A model generated the notes under the pieces. The model did not search any database. It saw only the letters and a list, made by a program, of their open reading frames with translations, and had not been told where the DNA came from. Shown piece by piece: positions 8,178 through 16,225 of a stretch of DNA of 64,000 nt. Each line of letters starts with the position of its first letter. Within the stretch, counting starts at the first letter, position 1. This DNA comes from Nocardioides sp. Kera G14. Lineage in GTDB: Bacteria; Actinomycetota; Actinomycetes; Propionibacteriales; Nocardioidaceae. Where the stretch lies: the NCBI RefSeq assembly GCF_020715565.1, contig NZ_CP085839.1:930001-994000 (forward strand). Direction: 5' to 3'. A program made the position numbers and the translations under genes.

Positions 8178-8522
8178 ATGACCACCAGCGTTCTCGACCG
8201 CACCCACCAGGTGTTCGAGGCTGGGCTCGCCACGGGCGAGGACCCGACCCTGGGTCTCTTGCACGCCGAGGCGGACAAGGTCAGCCGCGAGCTGCTGCCG
8301 TGCCGGGTCAACAACCCGGAGCTGTGGTTCGCCGAGTCACCGAGTGACGTGGAGGAGGCCAAGGCGCTCTGCACGGACTGCCCGGTGCAGGCGCTCTGCC
8401 TCGACGGCGCCCTCAGCCGTCGCGAGCCGTGGGGCGTGTGGGGCGGCGAGCTCTTCCTCTCCGGCGTGGTGATCCCGCGCAAGCGGCCCCGCGGCCGCCC
8501 CCGCAAGGACGCCGCCGCGTGA
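8178..8522 (+). CDS. whiB7: WhiB7/WblC transcriptional regulator
   Basis: 114 residues. Four Fe-S cysteines Cys42, Cys65, Cys68 and Cys74 (C...CTDCPVQALC), the WhiB turn GVWGGE at 86-91, and the WhiB7-specific AT-hook RPRGRPRK at 103-110. WhiB7 binds region 4 of the principal sigma factor and activates intrinsic antibiotic-resistance genes in response to ribosome inhibition. Strong purine-rich ribosome site (AAGGAGGAG) just before ATG. The uvrD2-adjacent position matches M. tuberculosis. The upstream uORF and terminator point to attenuation control. Confidence 0.95.
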   Translation: MTTSVLDRTHQVFEAGLATGEDPTLGLLHAEADKVSRELLPCRVNNPELWFAESPSDVEEAKALCTDCPVQALCLDGALSRREPWGVWGGELFLSGVVIPRKRPRGRPRKDAAA

Positions 8523-8576
8523 CCCGTCCGACCAGTTTTCCGATCCAAGCTTCAACGACCGTTCAGGAGTACCGAG

Positions 8577-8741
8577 ATGGACCTCATCCATGAGGACCTG
8601 GCACGCGCCCACTGTGCCGCGCGCCTGGAGGAGGCACGAGCCGAGCGACGCTCCCACGAGATCGCCCGCGCCCGTCGCCTCAGCCGCAAGGCCGAGAAGG
8701 CCGCCCAGCAGGCGCGCCTCGCGCTTGCCCGCGCCCTGTGA
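8577..8741 (+). CDS. small basic helical protein downstream of whiB7
   Basis: 54 residues, MDLIHEDLARAHCAARLEEA onward, rich in Ala, Arg and Glu and predicted to be one long helix. Ribosome site CAGGAG lies seven bases before the ATG. It begins 54 bases after the whiB7 stop in the same direction, so co-transcription is likely. Peptides with the opening MDL(I/L)HE-LARA occur near other actinobacterial genes (from memory), but function is unknown. Too short for standard ORF cut-offs. Confidence 0.65.
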   Translation: MDLIHEDLARAHCAARLEEARAERRSHEIARARRLSRKAEKAAQQARLALARAL

Positions 8742-8782
8742 GCCCGGGTCCATGCCACGCATGACCGCTAACGTCAGCTGAC

Positions 8783-9556
8783 ATGGAGATCACCTGGCTC
8801 ACCGCCACGATCGACCTTCCCGACGAGACCTTCGGTCAGGGAAAGGCGTTCTGGGGCGCAGTGACGGGCTACCGCCCGAACCTGCCGCCGTTCAACGATC
8901 CCAACTACGCCGTCCTGCAGCCGCAGGTGGGCACGCCCCACCTGTGGCTGCAGCGGCTCGGGAGCGACGACGAGGCAGACCCACGGGTCCACCTCGACGT
9001 CTCCGTCACCGACCTGTCCGCCGCGGTCTCCCATGCCCAGTCGGTCGGCGCCCGGCTCGTCACCCGGACGTCACACGCGATCATGGAGTCGCCCGGACAC
9101 GTGCCCTTCTGCCTGATCCCGCGCGACTCCTCGCAGGAGGCCCCCGAGCCGGCGCCGCCCGTGGCCTGGCCGGGCGGCCGCTCGCGCGTCGACCAGGCCT
9201 GCCTCGACATCGGCAGCGCCGAGGACTGGGAGTCCGAGGTCGCCTTCTGGGGTGCGCTCACCGGCTGGCGGATCGACGCCGACGACCAGTGGGCCCGGCT
9301 GTGGACACCGAGCAGCTGGCCGCTGCGTGTCCTCCTCCAGCGCCGCCTCGAAGGTGACTCCACAGCTCACCTCGACGTCTCGGCCGAGGACTGCCCGGCC
9401 GAGATCGCCCGTTGGGAGGCGCTCGGTGCCCGCACCGTCGGCGAAGGCCCGCGCTGGACCGTCCTCGACACCCCCGGCGGGCTCACCGCCTGCCTCACCC
9501 AGCGCGAGCCGGACAGCGGCCTGCTGACCGGCGCGGTGCCGCCCGACGCGATCTGA
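8783..9556 (+). CDS. VOC family protein with two glyoxalase-like modules
   Basis: 257 residues made of two similar halves (about 1-115 and 130-245). Each has the pattern of glyoxalase_6-type modules: an N-terminal strand, an FWGA(V/L)TG segment (FWGAVTGYR and FWGALTGWR), and an HLDVS strand. Metal-binding residues of true glyoxalase I are not obvious, so the activity is unassigned; such proteins often bind small ligands or confer mild resistance. Converges on the cyclodehydratase-like gene, with 15 bases between the stops. Confidence 0.75.
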   Translation: MEITWLTATIDLPDETFGQGKAFWGAVTGYRPNLPPFNDPNYAVLQPQVGTPHLWLQRLGSDDEADPRVHLDVSVTDLSAAVSHAQSVGARLVTRTSHAIMESPGHVPFCLIPRDSSQEAPEPAPPVAWPGGRSRVDQACLDIGSAEDWESEVAFWGALTGWRIDADDQWARLWTPSSWPLRVLLQRRLEGDSTAHLDVSAEDCPAEIARWEALGARTVGEGPRWTVLDTPGGLTACLTQREPDSGLLTGAVPPDAI

Positions 9557-9571
9557 CTCCGGGGCCGGTGT

Positions 9572-10414
9572 CTAGCCGAGCTCGTCGGCAAGCACGACGT
9601 CCCACGCGCAGCCGCAGTCGGGATGTCGCAACCACTCGGTGCGCACGGGAGCACCGACCGCGCTGACGGTCAGCGTCGCCGACCACGACGACGGCACGTC
9701 GCCATCGACCCACGCCAGCACCTCCCGCACCGCGAGCGCGAGCCCCAGCTGCGTCGTCACCGGTGAGGCGGGTGCGCTCGTGGCCGCCCGCGCCGCCTGG
9801 TCGACCACCCACGGCAGGCGCGGATCGGCCTGGCTCCGTGTCGCGTCGACACACCGCAGGCAGGCCGTCCGGCCCGGCACGACCAGGGGGCCGACCTCCC
9901 ATCGGTCGGCAAGCACCGAGACCGGGAGCGTCGGATGCTGGACGCCGTCGAGGAGGTCCCGTCGGACCGGGCCTTCAGCGAGCAGCACCCCAAGCCCGCG
10001 ACCGGCGGTGTCGGCACGCGAGTGTGCGTCCACCGACACGCCCTCGCCCGCCAGCAGCCCGAGGAAGGCCGCGGTCAGCGCCGTCGGCCCCGTGACCGTG
10101 ACATCCGCGGAGGCACGGGCCACGGCACGGCTCGGCCAGGTCGGGCCGTGCAGTGCTGCCAGCCGCTGCTCCATGACCGTCGACGGCTCCGGCACCACGG
10201 CTCCGCCCATGGTCAGGTCTCGCAGCGCTCGCACCGCGGCCAGCTCGTCCGGCTCGGCCCAGGGACGACCGGCGTCCGTCAGGAGGTCGAGCAGGCGACG
10301 TACGGCGGGAACGTCGGGGACGACGACACCGTCAGGCCCGAAGCCGACCTGCAGCTCATGCTCGCTGCGCCGCACCGGCGCGAAGCCGGGGCGCAGCACG
10401 GGACGGGAGGTCAT
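9572..10414 (-). CDS. cyclodehydratase/ThiF-like protein (TOMM-type, no partner)
   Basis: 280 residues from ATG at 10414. A middle segment (GPTALTAAFLGLLAGEGV) has the look of a degenerate Rossmann unit. The zinc-type motifs CLRC (about 189-192) and HPDCGC near the C-terminus match the 'bacteriocin biosynthesis cyclodehydratase' domain, an E1-like fold that binds peptide leaders in TOMM systems. Actinobacteria carry a stand-alone member near whiB7/YgjP genes (M. tuberculosis Rv3196 is a possible equivalent). No precursor peptide, YcaO or dehydrogenase is present, so a TOMM product should not be assumed. Confidence 0.65.
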   Translation of the reverse strand: MTSRPVLRPGFAPVRRSEHELQVGFGPDGVVVPDVPAVRRLLDLLTDAGRPWAEPDELAAVRALRDLTMGGAVVPEPSTVMEQRLAALHGPTWPSRAVARASADVTVTGPTALTAAFLGLLAGEGVSVDAHSRADTAGRGLGVLLAEGPVRRDLLDGVQHPTLPVSVLADRWEVGPLVVPGRTACLRCVDATRSQADPRLPWVVDQAARAATSAPASPVTTQLGLALAVREVLAWVDGDVPSSWSATLTVSAVGAPVRTEWLRHPDCGCAWDVVLADELG

Positions 10415-10492
10415 GCGCGGGAGGGTGCCACGGATCCGCCTGTGAGGATGCCCGTCATCCACAGGCGATGCGCCGGCCCAGAAACGCCGAAC

Positions 10493-10518
10493 GGCGGCAC
10501 TCCCGGAGGAGTGCCGCC
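10493..10518 (-). terminator. stem-loop terminator downstream of zinc-ribbon gene
   Basis: GGCGGCACTCC and GGAGTGCCGCC form a perfect 11-bp stem with a CGGA tetraloop. It lies about 100 bases past the zinc-ribbon gene and before the cyclodehydratase-like gene. The T-tract is weak. Confidence 0.6.
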
Positions 10519-10620
10519 GCCCAAGCTGGGAAAGGCGTGAATCAGACCGACCACGCTGCGCGTGGTGGCTCTTCGCTCGCTCGGCAGTGCACGCGCAAGC
10601 GCGGCACTGCTCTCGCTCGC

Positions 10621-10779
10621 TCAGGCCTTGCCGAGGATGCGGTTCAGGTTGGTCGAGCAGACCGGGCAGACGGCCTTGGCCATCTTGGTGCCCTTGTCGT
10701 TGACCTTGATCTCGCCGGTCGCCTCGCGCTTCTCCTTGCACTTCACGCAGTAGAACTCGCCGCTCCAGGTCTCCGCCAT
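10621..10779 (-). CDS. small zinc-ribbon protein, DUF5679 type
   Basis: 52 residues. Two CxxC knuckles, FYCVKCKEKRE and KAVCPVCSTNLNR, make a zinc ribbon matching the DUF5679 family as I remember it. ATG at 10779 follows a GGAGG site six bases away (AAGGAGGCCGTC), which decides the start over the longer frame. Function unknown; small zinc ribbons of this kind often bind nucleic acid or act as structural modules. Transcribed alone and ended by the 11-bp stem-loop at 10493-10518. Confidence 0.8.
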   Translation of the reverse strand: MAETWSGEFYCVKCKEKREATGEIKVNDKGTKMAKAVCPVCSTNLNRILGKA

Positions 10780-11242
10780 GACGGCCTCCTTGCCATATTT
10801 CATTTGGTCGTCGCGGCGGGGGTCATGGATGGGGAAGCCCGCCGGAAGCCCCGCGTTGTGCCGCAGAGCCGTGTCGACCCTACGGCACTCACCCGCGTGA
10901 CGCACGCTCAGGGCCCGCGTGTCTGAGCGTGGATCCCCACGTGGAGGACCGCCCGAAAAAGGCGAGACCCCCGGTGTCCTGGATCGTCCTGGGCCTTCCC
11001 CTTGCTCAGGACGTCCGGCGGCGCCGGGGGTCTCATCTGAGGAAGAAACCTAGGAGGCGGGGAGGGTGCCGTCAACGCGTTCGGCCCGGGCCTTGTGGAG
11101 GGGCCTGTGGACAGCCTGTGCGAAACGCCGTGGCGGCGGTGGAGAACCTCGGGACAGAGGTGTGCACGAGAGCTCACATCGCGGCCCGACCCGCCGGGGT
11201 GACCTGCGCAGACGTGTCATCCTCAGGTGTGGAGGAAAAATT
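10780..11242. other. 463-base divergent intergenic region
   Basis: Lies between the starts of the zinc-ribbon gene (minus) and the PHP gene (plus), so it should hold both promoters, but no confident -35/-10 pair was seen. It contains the two-tier hairpin at 10964-11034, listed separately. The ORFs here lack plausible ribosome sites and look like GC-frame noise. Confidence 0.6.
10964..11034. repeat. two-tier inverted repeat / possible structured RNA
   Basis: GAGACCCCCGG (10964-10974) pairs with CCGGGGGTCTC (11024-11034). Inside, CGTCCTG (10985-10991) pairs with CAGGACG (11007-11013). The element sits upstream of both flanking genes, an odd place for a terminator. It could be a small RNA, a transcript-end barrier, or a dispersed genomic repeat. 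Confidence 0.5.
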
Positions 11243-12292
11243 GTGAACGTGCAACCTCGTGAAGAGGCCGTGTCGGCCTTGCGTCGGATCGCGTTCCTGC
11301 TCGAGCGGGCCCGCGAGGACACCTACAAGGTCAAGGCCTATCGCGCCGCGGCGGCCGCCCTCGGGCGGCTGAGTGAGGAGGAAGTGGAGACCCGGGTCAC
11401 CGCCGGGACGCTCAAGGAGCTCGACGGGATCGGTGCGACCACCGCGACGGTCATCACGCAGGCCGCGCGCGGCGAGGTCCCCGACCGGCTGCGGACGACC
11501 GAGGAGGCGTACGGCGGTCCCCTGACCTCGTCCGGCCAAGCGGTCCGGGAGGGCCTCCGCGGGGACCTGCACTCGCACAGCGACTGGAGCGACGGCGGCT
11601 CCCCGATCGAGGAGATGGCCCGCACGGCCGCCGAGCTCGGCCATGACTACCTCGTCCTCACCGACCACAGCCCACGGCTCACGATTGCGAACGGCCTCTC
11701 CGTCGAGCGGCTGACGCGACAGCTCGGGATCGTCGATGCGATCAACGAGCAGTTCGACGGTGAGCAGTCACCCTTTCGGCTGCTCAAGGGGATCGAGGTC
11801 GACATCCTCGACCACGGCGCCCTCGACCAGACCGACGAGATGCTGGCGCAGCTCGACGTCCGCGTCGCGAGCGTCCACAGCAAGCTGGCGATGGACGCGG
11901 TGCTGATGACCCGCCGGATGGTCACGGCCGTCGAGAATCCCTTCACCAACGTGCTCGGGCACTGCACGGGCCGGCTGATGGGCGGCGGACGTGGCCGGCG
12001 CGAGGAGTCCCAGTTCGACGCCCGCACCGTCTTCGAGGCGTGCGCGGCCCACGACGTCGCCGTCGAGATCAACTCCCGCCCCGAGCGGCGCGACCCGCCG
12101 ACCCGCCTCATCGAGCTGGCGATGGAGGTCGGCTGCCTCTTCTCAATCGACTCCGACGCGCACGCGCCCGGCCAGCTCGACCTGCAGGTCTACGGCTGCG
12201 AGCGGGCCGAGGAGCTGGGGATCGATCCCGATCGGATCGTCAACACCTGGCCACGTGACCGGCTGCTGGCGTGGGCAACGCCTAGGGTCTGA
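11243..12292 (+). CDS. PHP-domain phosphoesterase with N-terminal helix-hairpin-helix
   Basis: 349 residues from GTG 11243, chosen because GGAGG lies seven bases upstream. The N-terminal 100 residues resemble the helical and HhH region of family X polymerases (KELDGIGATTATVI, 58-71). The PHP metal centre follows: DLHSHSDWSD (His110, His112), LTDHS (Asp141-His142), SVHSKL, INSRPERR and SIDSDAH. The polymerase palm is absent. Family knowledge: PHP domains are metal-dependent phosphoesterases or nucleases; this HhH-PHP pairing suggests a DNA-related substrate, though histidinol-phosphatase-like activity is possible. Three bases separate it from the YgjP gene. Confidence 0.85.
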   Translation: MNVQPREEAVSALRRIAFLLERAREDTYKVKAYRAAAAALGRLSEEEVETRVTAGTLKELDGIGATTATVITQAARGEVPDRLRTTEEAYGGPLTSSGQAVREGLRGDLHSHSDWSDGGSPIEEMARTAAELGHDYLVLTDHSPRLTIANGLSVERLTRQLGIVDAINEQFDGEQSPFRLLKGIEVDILDHGALDQTDEMLAQLDVRVASVHSKLAMDAVLMTRRMVTAVENPFTNVLGHCTGRLMGGGRGRREESQFDARTVFEACAAHDVAVEINSRPERRDPPTRLIELAMEVGCLFSIDSDAHAPGQLDLQVYGCERAEELGIDPDRIVNTWPRDRLLAWATPRV

Positions 12293-12294
12293 CC

Positions 12295-12846
12295 ATGGTG
12301 GCGGAGGTTCCCGAGGTCGAGGTGCGACGCAGCAAGCGTCGCCGGCGTACCGTCTCCGCCTATCGCGACGGCGAGAAGATCGTGGTGCTCATCCCGGACC
12401 GGCTCTCGAAGAAGGAGGAGCGGGACTGGGTCGAACAGATGGTCGCCCGGCTGGAGAAGTCCGAGCGCAAGCGCAAGCCCACCGACGACGACCTGATGAA
12501 GCGCGCGCTGGGACTGTCCGACCGCTATCTCGGCGGGATCGCCATTCCCGAGAGCGTGCGTTGGGTCGACAACCAACAGTCCCGGTGGGGCAGCTGTACG
12601 CCGGGTGACCGCTCGATCCGCCTCAGTGCGAGGCTCCAGGGGATGCCCAGCTGGGTGATCGACTACGTGCTCATCCACGAGCTCGCGCACCTCTTCGAGC
12701 CCAACCACAACGCCCGCTTCTGGGGCTGGGTCGACCGCTTCCCGCAGGCCGAGCGCGCGAAGGGCTACCTGCTCGGGTGGTCCGCCGCCGCGAAGCTGGA
12801 CGCGCCTCCCGGCGAGGATCCCGAGGACTTCGAAGAGCTCGACTGA
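12295..12846 (+). CDS. YgjP-like (DUF45) zinc metallopeptidase
   Basis: 183 residues. WVDNQQSRWGSCTP (about 90-103) is the family signature, followed by the zinc motif HELAH (His128, Glu129, His132) and the third-ligand segment EPNHNARFW (His138). Basic N-terminus, no signal peptide, so cytosolic. Biological substrate is unknown for the family. Starts three bases after the PHP stop, so the two genes form an operon. The same kind of gene occurs in the uvrD2/whiB7 region of other actinobacteria (from memory). Confidence 0.88.
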   Translation: MVAEVPEVEVRRSKRRRRTVSAYRDGEKIVVLIPDRLSKKEERDWVEQMVARLEKSERKRKPTDDDLMKRALGLSDRYLGGIAIPESVRWVDNQQSRWGSCTPGDRSIRLSARLQGMPSWVIDYVLIHELAHLFEPNHNARFWGWVDRFPQAERAKGYLLGWSAAAKLDAPPGEDPEDFEELD

Positions 12847-12852
12847 GAGAGC

Positions 12853-13422
12853 TCAGAGACTGGCGAGCCCACAACGGGCCAGCGCCAGCCCGACGAGCTC
12901 GTGCATGTCCGGGTCCTCGGTCGGCAACGCGTCGATCGGGAACCAGCGCACATCGAGCGACTCCTCGCTCACCGCATGGACGGCACCAGCAGGGGCGACC
13001 GCGAGGAAGCGCACGTCGAGGTGGTGCACGGGAGATCCGTCGGCGCTTTCACCGCAGAACGGCACCTCGTGGTCGGAGAGCTGGACGGGGACCGGATCGA
13101 GGACGAGGCCGGCCAACCCCGATTCCTCGGTCGCCTCACGTGTCGCCGCGGCCACCAACGTCTCGTCCGCCGGCTCGAGGTGGCCGCCGAACTGGAACCA
13201 CCGCTGCGCCTTGGCATGCAACGTCAGCAGCACGCTGCCGCCGTCGGCCGACAGCACGAGGGTCGAGGCCGTCAGGTGATGTGGCCGGTCCTCGCGGAAG
13301 ACTCCGGAGGGGTGTCCGGCCAGGTAGTCGACGTACCGGACACGAAGCGCCTCCTGGTCGACCGTGGGGGCCGACCAGGAGGCGAGCGTGCCGAGCGCGG
13401 AGGAGCGGAGGGTGGCGGTCAC
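12853..13422 (-). CDS. NUDIX hydrolase
   Basis: 189 residues. The NUDIX box GGHLEPADETLVAAATREAT continues into EESGL, with six rather than five residues between the Gly and first Glu, a known variant. The GTG start at 13422 follows an arginine/proline-rich region with no better start. NUDIX enzymes hydrolyse nucleoside diphosphate derivatives; the substrate cannot be told. It ends seven bases from the YgjP stop (convergent) and lies downstream of the ABC operon on the same strand (26-base gap), so it may be read with it. Confidence 0.85.
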   Translation of the reverse strand: MTATLRSSALGTLASWSAPTVDQEALRVRYVDYLAGHPSGVFREDRPHHLTASTLVLSADGGSVLLTLHAKAQRWFQFGGHLEPADETLVAAATREATEESGLAGLVLDPVPVQLSDHEVPFCGESADGSPVHHLDVRFLAVAPAGAVHAVSEESLDVRWFPIDALPTEDPDMHELVGLALARCGLASL

Positions 13423-13447
13423 CCGGCCGAGTCTGCCGCGCAACGAC

Positions 13448-14476
13448 TCACTTGGCCGCGTCGACGAACGTCGTCGTGTAGGTCTTCGACAGGTCCAGCG
13501 AGTCCTTCTTCGGCTTGACCACATCGGAGAAGGTGCCCAGCACGTCCAAGACGGTCTTCGGGCCGTCCGACGGCATGACCCCGTCGGTCGTGAAGATGCC
13601 CTTGGTGGAATCGATCGCCTTCTCGTACGTCGCCGCATCGCCACCCGCGTAGTCCGCCGGCATCTTCGCCGCGATGTCGGCGGCGGAGTGGGAGCCGATC
13701 CAGCTGAGCGTCTTCACGAAGGCGTTGGTCACCTTCTGCACCGTCTTGGGGTTGTCCCTGACGTAGTCGCAGTCCATGTAGAGGGACGCGGCGGGATAGA
13801 GGCCCCCGAGCGCCGCCTTGGTCCCCTCCTCGGTGCGCATGTCGAGGAGGACCTTGCCGACACCCTGGTTGAGGGCGGTCTCGACGGTCGGGTCGGTCGT
13901 CATGCCGGCGTCGATCGCGCCCTGCTGCAGCGCGGCGACGAACGTCGAGCCCGCACCCGCGTTGACGGTGGTGTAGTCCTTCGGGTCCACGCCGTTCTTC
14001 GTCGCCAGGTAGCGGGTGAGGTAGTCCGTGGACGAGCCGGCCGACGTGACGCCGAGCTTCTTGCCCTTGAAGTCGCCGGCCCCGGTGATCCCCGACGCCT
14101 TGGTCGAGACCATCTCGACCTCACCGGGCACCTTTGCGAGCTGGGCCACGCTCTCCACGCACTGGCCCTGGGCGGCGAGAGTGACGGTGTGGTCGTAGAA
14201 GCCCACGACCCCCTCCACCTTGTGGGCGACGAGCTCCGTCTCGGCGTTGGCGCCGGACGGCTCGGTCATCAGCTTCACCTTGACGCCCTCGTCCTTGAAG
14301 TAGCCGAGCTGCTGTGTGAGCATCGCCGGCAGGTAGATCACCTTGTCGATGCCACCGACCATGATCGTCACGGTGCCGCCGGAGTCGCCGGCGGAGGAGT
14401 TTCCGCCACAGGCGGCGAGGGAGGAGGTGGCGAGCACGAGGCCAGCAGCGGCGGCGATGCGGGACTTGCGGTTCAT
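13448..14476 (-). CDS. ABC transporter substrate-binding lipoprotein, NitT/TauT type
   Basis: 342 residues with a lipoprotein signal (hydrophobic run, then SLAAC with Cys23). The mature part has the SsuA/ThiY-like pattern: DKVIYLPAMLTQQLGYFKDEG at the N-lobe (split at residues 44-64), GVVGFYDHT, and SAGSSTDYLTRYLATKNGVD. Family ligands include nitrate, sulfonates, taurine, pyrimidines and riboflavin precursors; this one is not assignable. It is third in a minus-strand operon after the ATPase and permease. Anchored on the outer face of the membrane. Confidence 0.88.
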   Translation of the reverse strand: MNRKSRIAAAAGLVLATSSLAACGGNSSAGDSGGTVTIMVGGIDKVIYLPAMLTQQLGYFKDEGVKVKLMTEPSGANAETELVAHKVEGVVGFYDHTVTLAAQGQCVESVAQLAKVPGEVEMVSTKASGITGAGDFKGKKLGVTSAGSSTDYLTRYLATKNGVDPKDYTTVNAGAGSTFVAALQQGAIDAGMTTDPTVETALNQGVGKVLLDMRTEEGTKAALGGLYPAASLYMDCDYVRDNPKTVQKVTNAFVKTLSWIGSHSAADIAAKMPADYAGGDAATYEKAIDSTKGIFTTDGVMPSDGPKTVLDVLGTFSDVVKPKKDSLDLSKTYTTTFVDAAK

Positions 14477-14503
14477 TCTGGTTCTTCTTCCTTGGGAGGG
14501 TGC

Positions 14504-15307
14504 TCAGGCGCCGGCGGCGCTGGAGGAGGAGGTCTGCGGGCGCCAGGAGGTGAGGCGCTTCTCGAGCTGGGTGATCAGCCACTCGGCGATCAGGGCGACC
14601 GCGGTGATCACGAGCATTCCGGCGTAGACGCCGGCGGAGTCGAAGTTGCCCTGGGAGTGGGAGATGAGCAGGCCCATGCCCCGATCGGCCCCGGTGAACT
14701 CGCCGACGACCGCACCGATGAGCGCGAAGCCGAAGGCGACGTGCATCGAGGCGAGGATCCAGCTGGTGGCGCTCGGCAGCACGATGGTGCGCATCAACGC
14801 CCAGCGGTCGGCACGGAGGATCCGAGCGTTGTCGATGAGGGTGCGGTCGACCTCGCGCGCTCCTTGGAAGGCGTTGAAGAAGACGGCGAAGAAGACCAGG
14901 ACGAAGGCCGTCGCGATCTTCGACTGCAGGCCGAGTCCGAACCAGATGACGAAGAGCGAGGCGAGGACGATCCGGGGGATCGCGTTGGCCGCCTTGATGA
15001 AGGGCGCGAGGACCTCGGCGAGGAAGGGCGCTCGGCCCAGGAAGACGCCGAGCACGATGCCGGCGATCACACCGAGGATGAAGCCGCCCGCGGCCTCCTC
15101 GAGCGTGACCCAGATGTTCTCCCAGATCGATCCCTGCGAGGTGCCGTCCCTGAACCAGGAGACGAGCTTCGTCCAGATGTCGCTCGGCATCGAGTAGAGG
15201 AAGGGGTTCATGAAGGTGCGGGCGCACAGCTCCCAGGAGCCGAGCCACGCTGCTATGAGCAGGGCCCGAATGGCATAGACGCTCCACGAGCGGTTCTTAC
15301 GCGACAT
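14504..15307 (-). CDS. ABC transporter permease, SsuC/TauC type
   Basis: 267 residues, typical for this family, with about six membrane helices. The cytoplasmic EAA-type loop is seen as GAREVDRTLIDNARILRAD around 150-170. Its ATG overlaps the end of the ATPase gene by 11 bases, so the two are coupled. With the ATPase and the lipoprotein it forms a complete NitT/TauT-type importer. Confidence 0.88.
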   Translation of the reverse strand: MSRKNRSWSVYAIRALLIAAWLGSWELCARTFMNPFLYSMPSDIWTKLVSWFRDGTSQGSIWENIWVTLEEAAGGFILGVIAGIVLGVFLGRAPFLAEVLAPFIKAANAIPRIVLASLFVIWFGLGLQSKIATAFVLVFFAVFFNAFQGAREVDRTLIDNARILRADRWALMRTIVLPSATSWILASMHVAFGFALIGAVVGEFTGADRGMGLLISHSQGNFDSAGVYAGMLVITAVALIAEWLITQLEKRLTSWRPQTSSSSAAGA

Positions 15308-16103
15308 TGTTCGCTCCTCGGGCTCGGGTGATCTCGACCTCTTCGCGGAGGCTGTCCCAGACGCGGCGGTAGAGCTCGGTGAACTCCTCGGTCAGGCGGA
15401 TCTCCTCGACCTTGCGGGGTCGAGGCAGGTCGACGGTGACGATGTCCTTGACGGTGGCCGGGCCGGCGGTCATGACGATGACGCGGTCCGCGAGGGCGAT
15501 CGCCTCGGTGAGGTCGTGGGTGACGAAGACGACCGCTGCACCGGAGCCGGACCAGAGCCGGAGCAGCTCGTCCTGCATCAGCTCCCGGGTCTGGACGTCG
15601 AGGGCGCCGAAGGGCTCATCCATGAGAAGCACGCTCGGCTCGGTGATGAGGGTCTGTGCCATCGCGACGCGCTTGCGCATGCCGCCGGAGAGCTGGTGGG
15701 GATAGCGGTCCTCGAAGCCGGTCAGGCCGACGCGCTGGATCCAGTCCCGGGCGCGGGCGTTGGCCTCCTTCGCGGGGAGCTTGCGGTAGCGGAGGCCGAG
15801 GGCGACGTTGTCGAGCACCGTCTTCCACGGGAGGATCGCGTCCGTCTGGAACATGTAGCCGACGCCGTCGGGGATCCCGTGCACCGGCAAGCCGTTGACG
15901 GTGACGGTGCCGTGGGTCGCGGGCTCGAGGCCTGAGACGAGGGAGAGGGTCGTGGACTTCCCGCAGCCGGTCGGGCCGACGACGGTGACGAACTCACCGC
16001 TGGCCACGTCCATGGTGACGTCGCGGATGGCGGTGAAGGTTCCTCCCGCCCGGTGCGGGAACTGCTTGGTGGCATCGCGCAGGGCGATGGCGTGTTCACT
16101 CAT
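15297..16103 (-). CDS. ABC transporter ATPase, SsuB/TauB type
   Basis: 268 residues. Walker A GPTGCGKST, Q-loop YMFQTDAILPW, signature LSGGMRKRVAMAQ, Walker B VLLMDEPFGALD and H-loop VFVTHDLTEA are all present and intact. ATG 16103 is preceded on the minus strand by TAGCGT seven bases away, suggesting a leaderless transcript. A perfect CRP-like site overlaps where the -35 box would be (16124-16139). First gene of the importer operon. Confidence 0.92.
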   Translation of the reverse strand: MSEHAIALRDATKQFPHRAGGTFTAIRDVTMDVASGEFVTVVGPTGCGKSTTLSLVSGLEPATHGTVTVNGLPVHGIPDGVGYMFQTDAILPWKTVLDNVALGLRYRKLPAKEANARARDWIQRVGLTGFEDRYPHQLSGGMRKRVAMAQTLITEPSVLLMDEPFGALDVQTRELMQDELLRLWSGSGAAVVFVTHDLTEAIALADRVIVMTAGPATVKDIVTVDLPRPRKVEEIRLTEEFTELYRRVWDSLREEVEITRARGANNVA

Positions 16104-16123
16104 GCGCCGGACGCTAGGGCCGC

Positions 16124-16139
16124 TGTGACGGCAGTCACA
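16124..16139. promoter_or_regulatory. CRP/GlxR-like operator, perfect TGTGA-N6-TCACA
   Basis: TGTGA (16124-16128), six bases, TCACA (16135-16139) between the divergent ABC ATPase and sensor kinase genes. It matches the CRP-family consensus exactly and overlaps the likely -35 position of the ABC promoter. Similar sites lie at 26346 and 31123. Confidence 0.6.
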
Positions 16140-16225
16140 GTCTTGTGATCGATGCGGACGTTGAACCCACAAGCCCCGTTGTGCGCATAGTGCTCACGCG
16201 GTGGCGTGAACCTAGACTGCCGTTC

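Noticed and set aside
9572..10779. Complete TOMM/RiPP cluster
   Set aside because: No YcaO, precursor peptide or modifying enzyme accompanies the cyclodehydratase-like gene.
10964..11034. 6C-type small RNA
   Set aside because: The hairpin loops lack the runs of six C that define the actinobacterial 6C RNA.
13364..15331. 655-codon plus-strand frame across the ABC genes
   Set aside because: Overlaps a binding protein and permease with clear motifs on the minus strand; Gly/Arg/Glu/Val-rich shadow.
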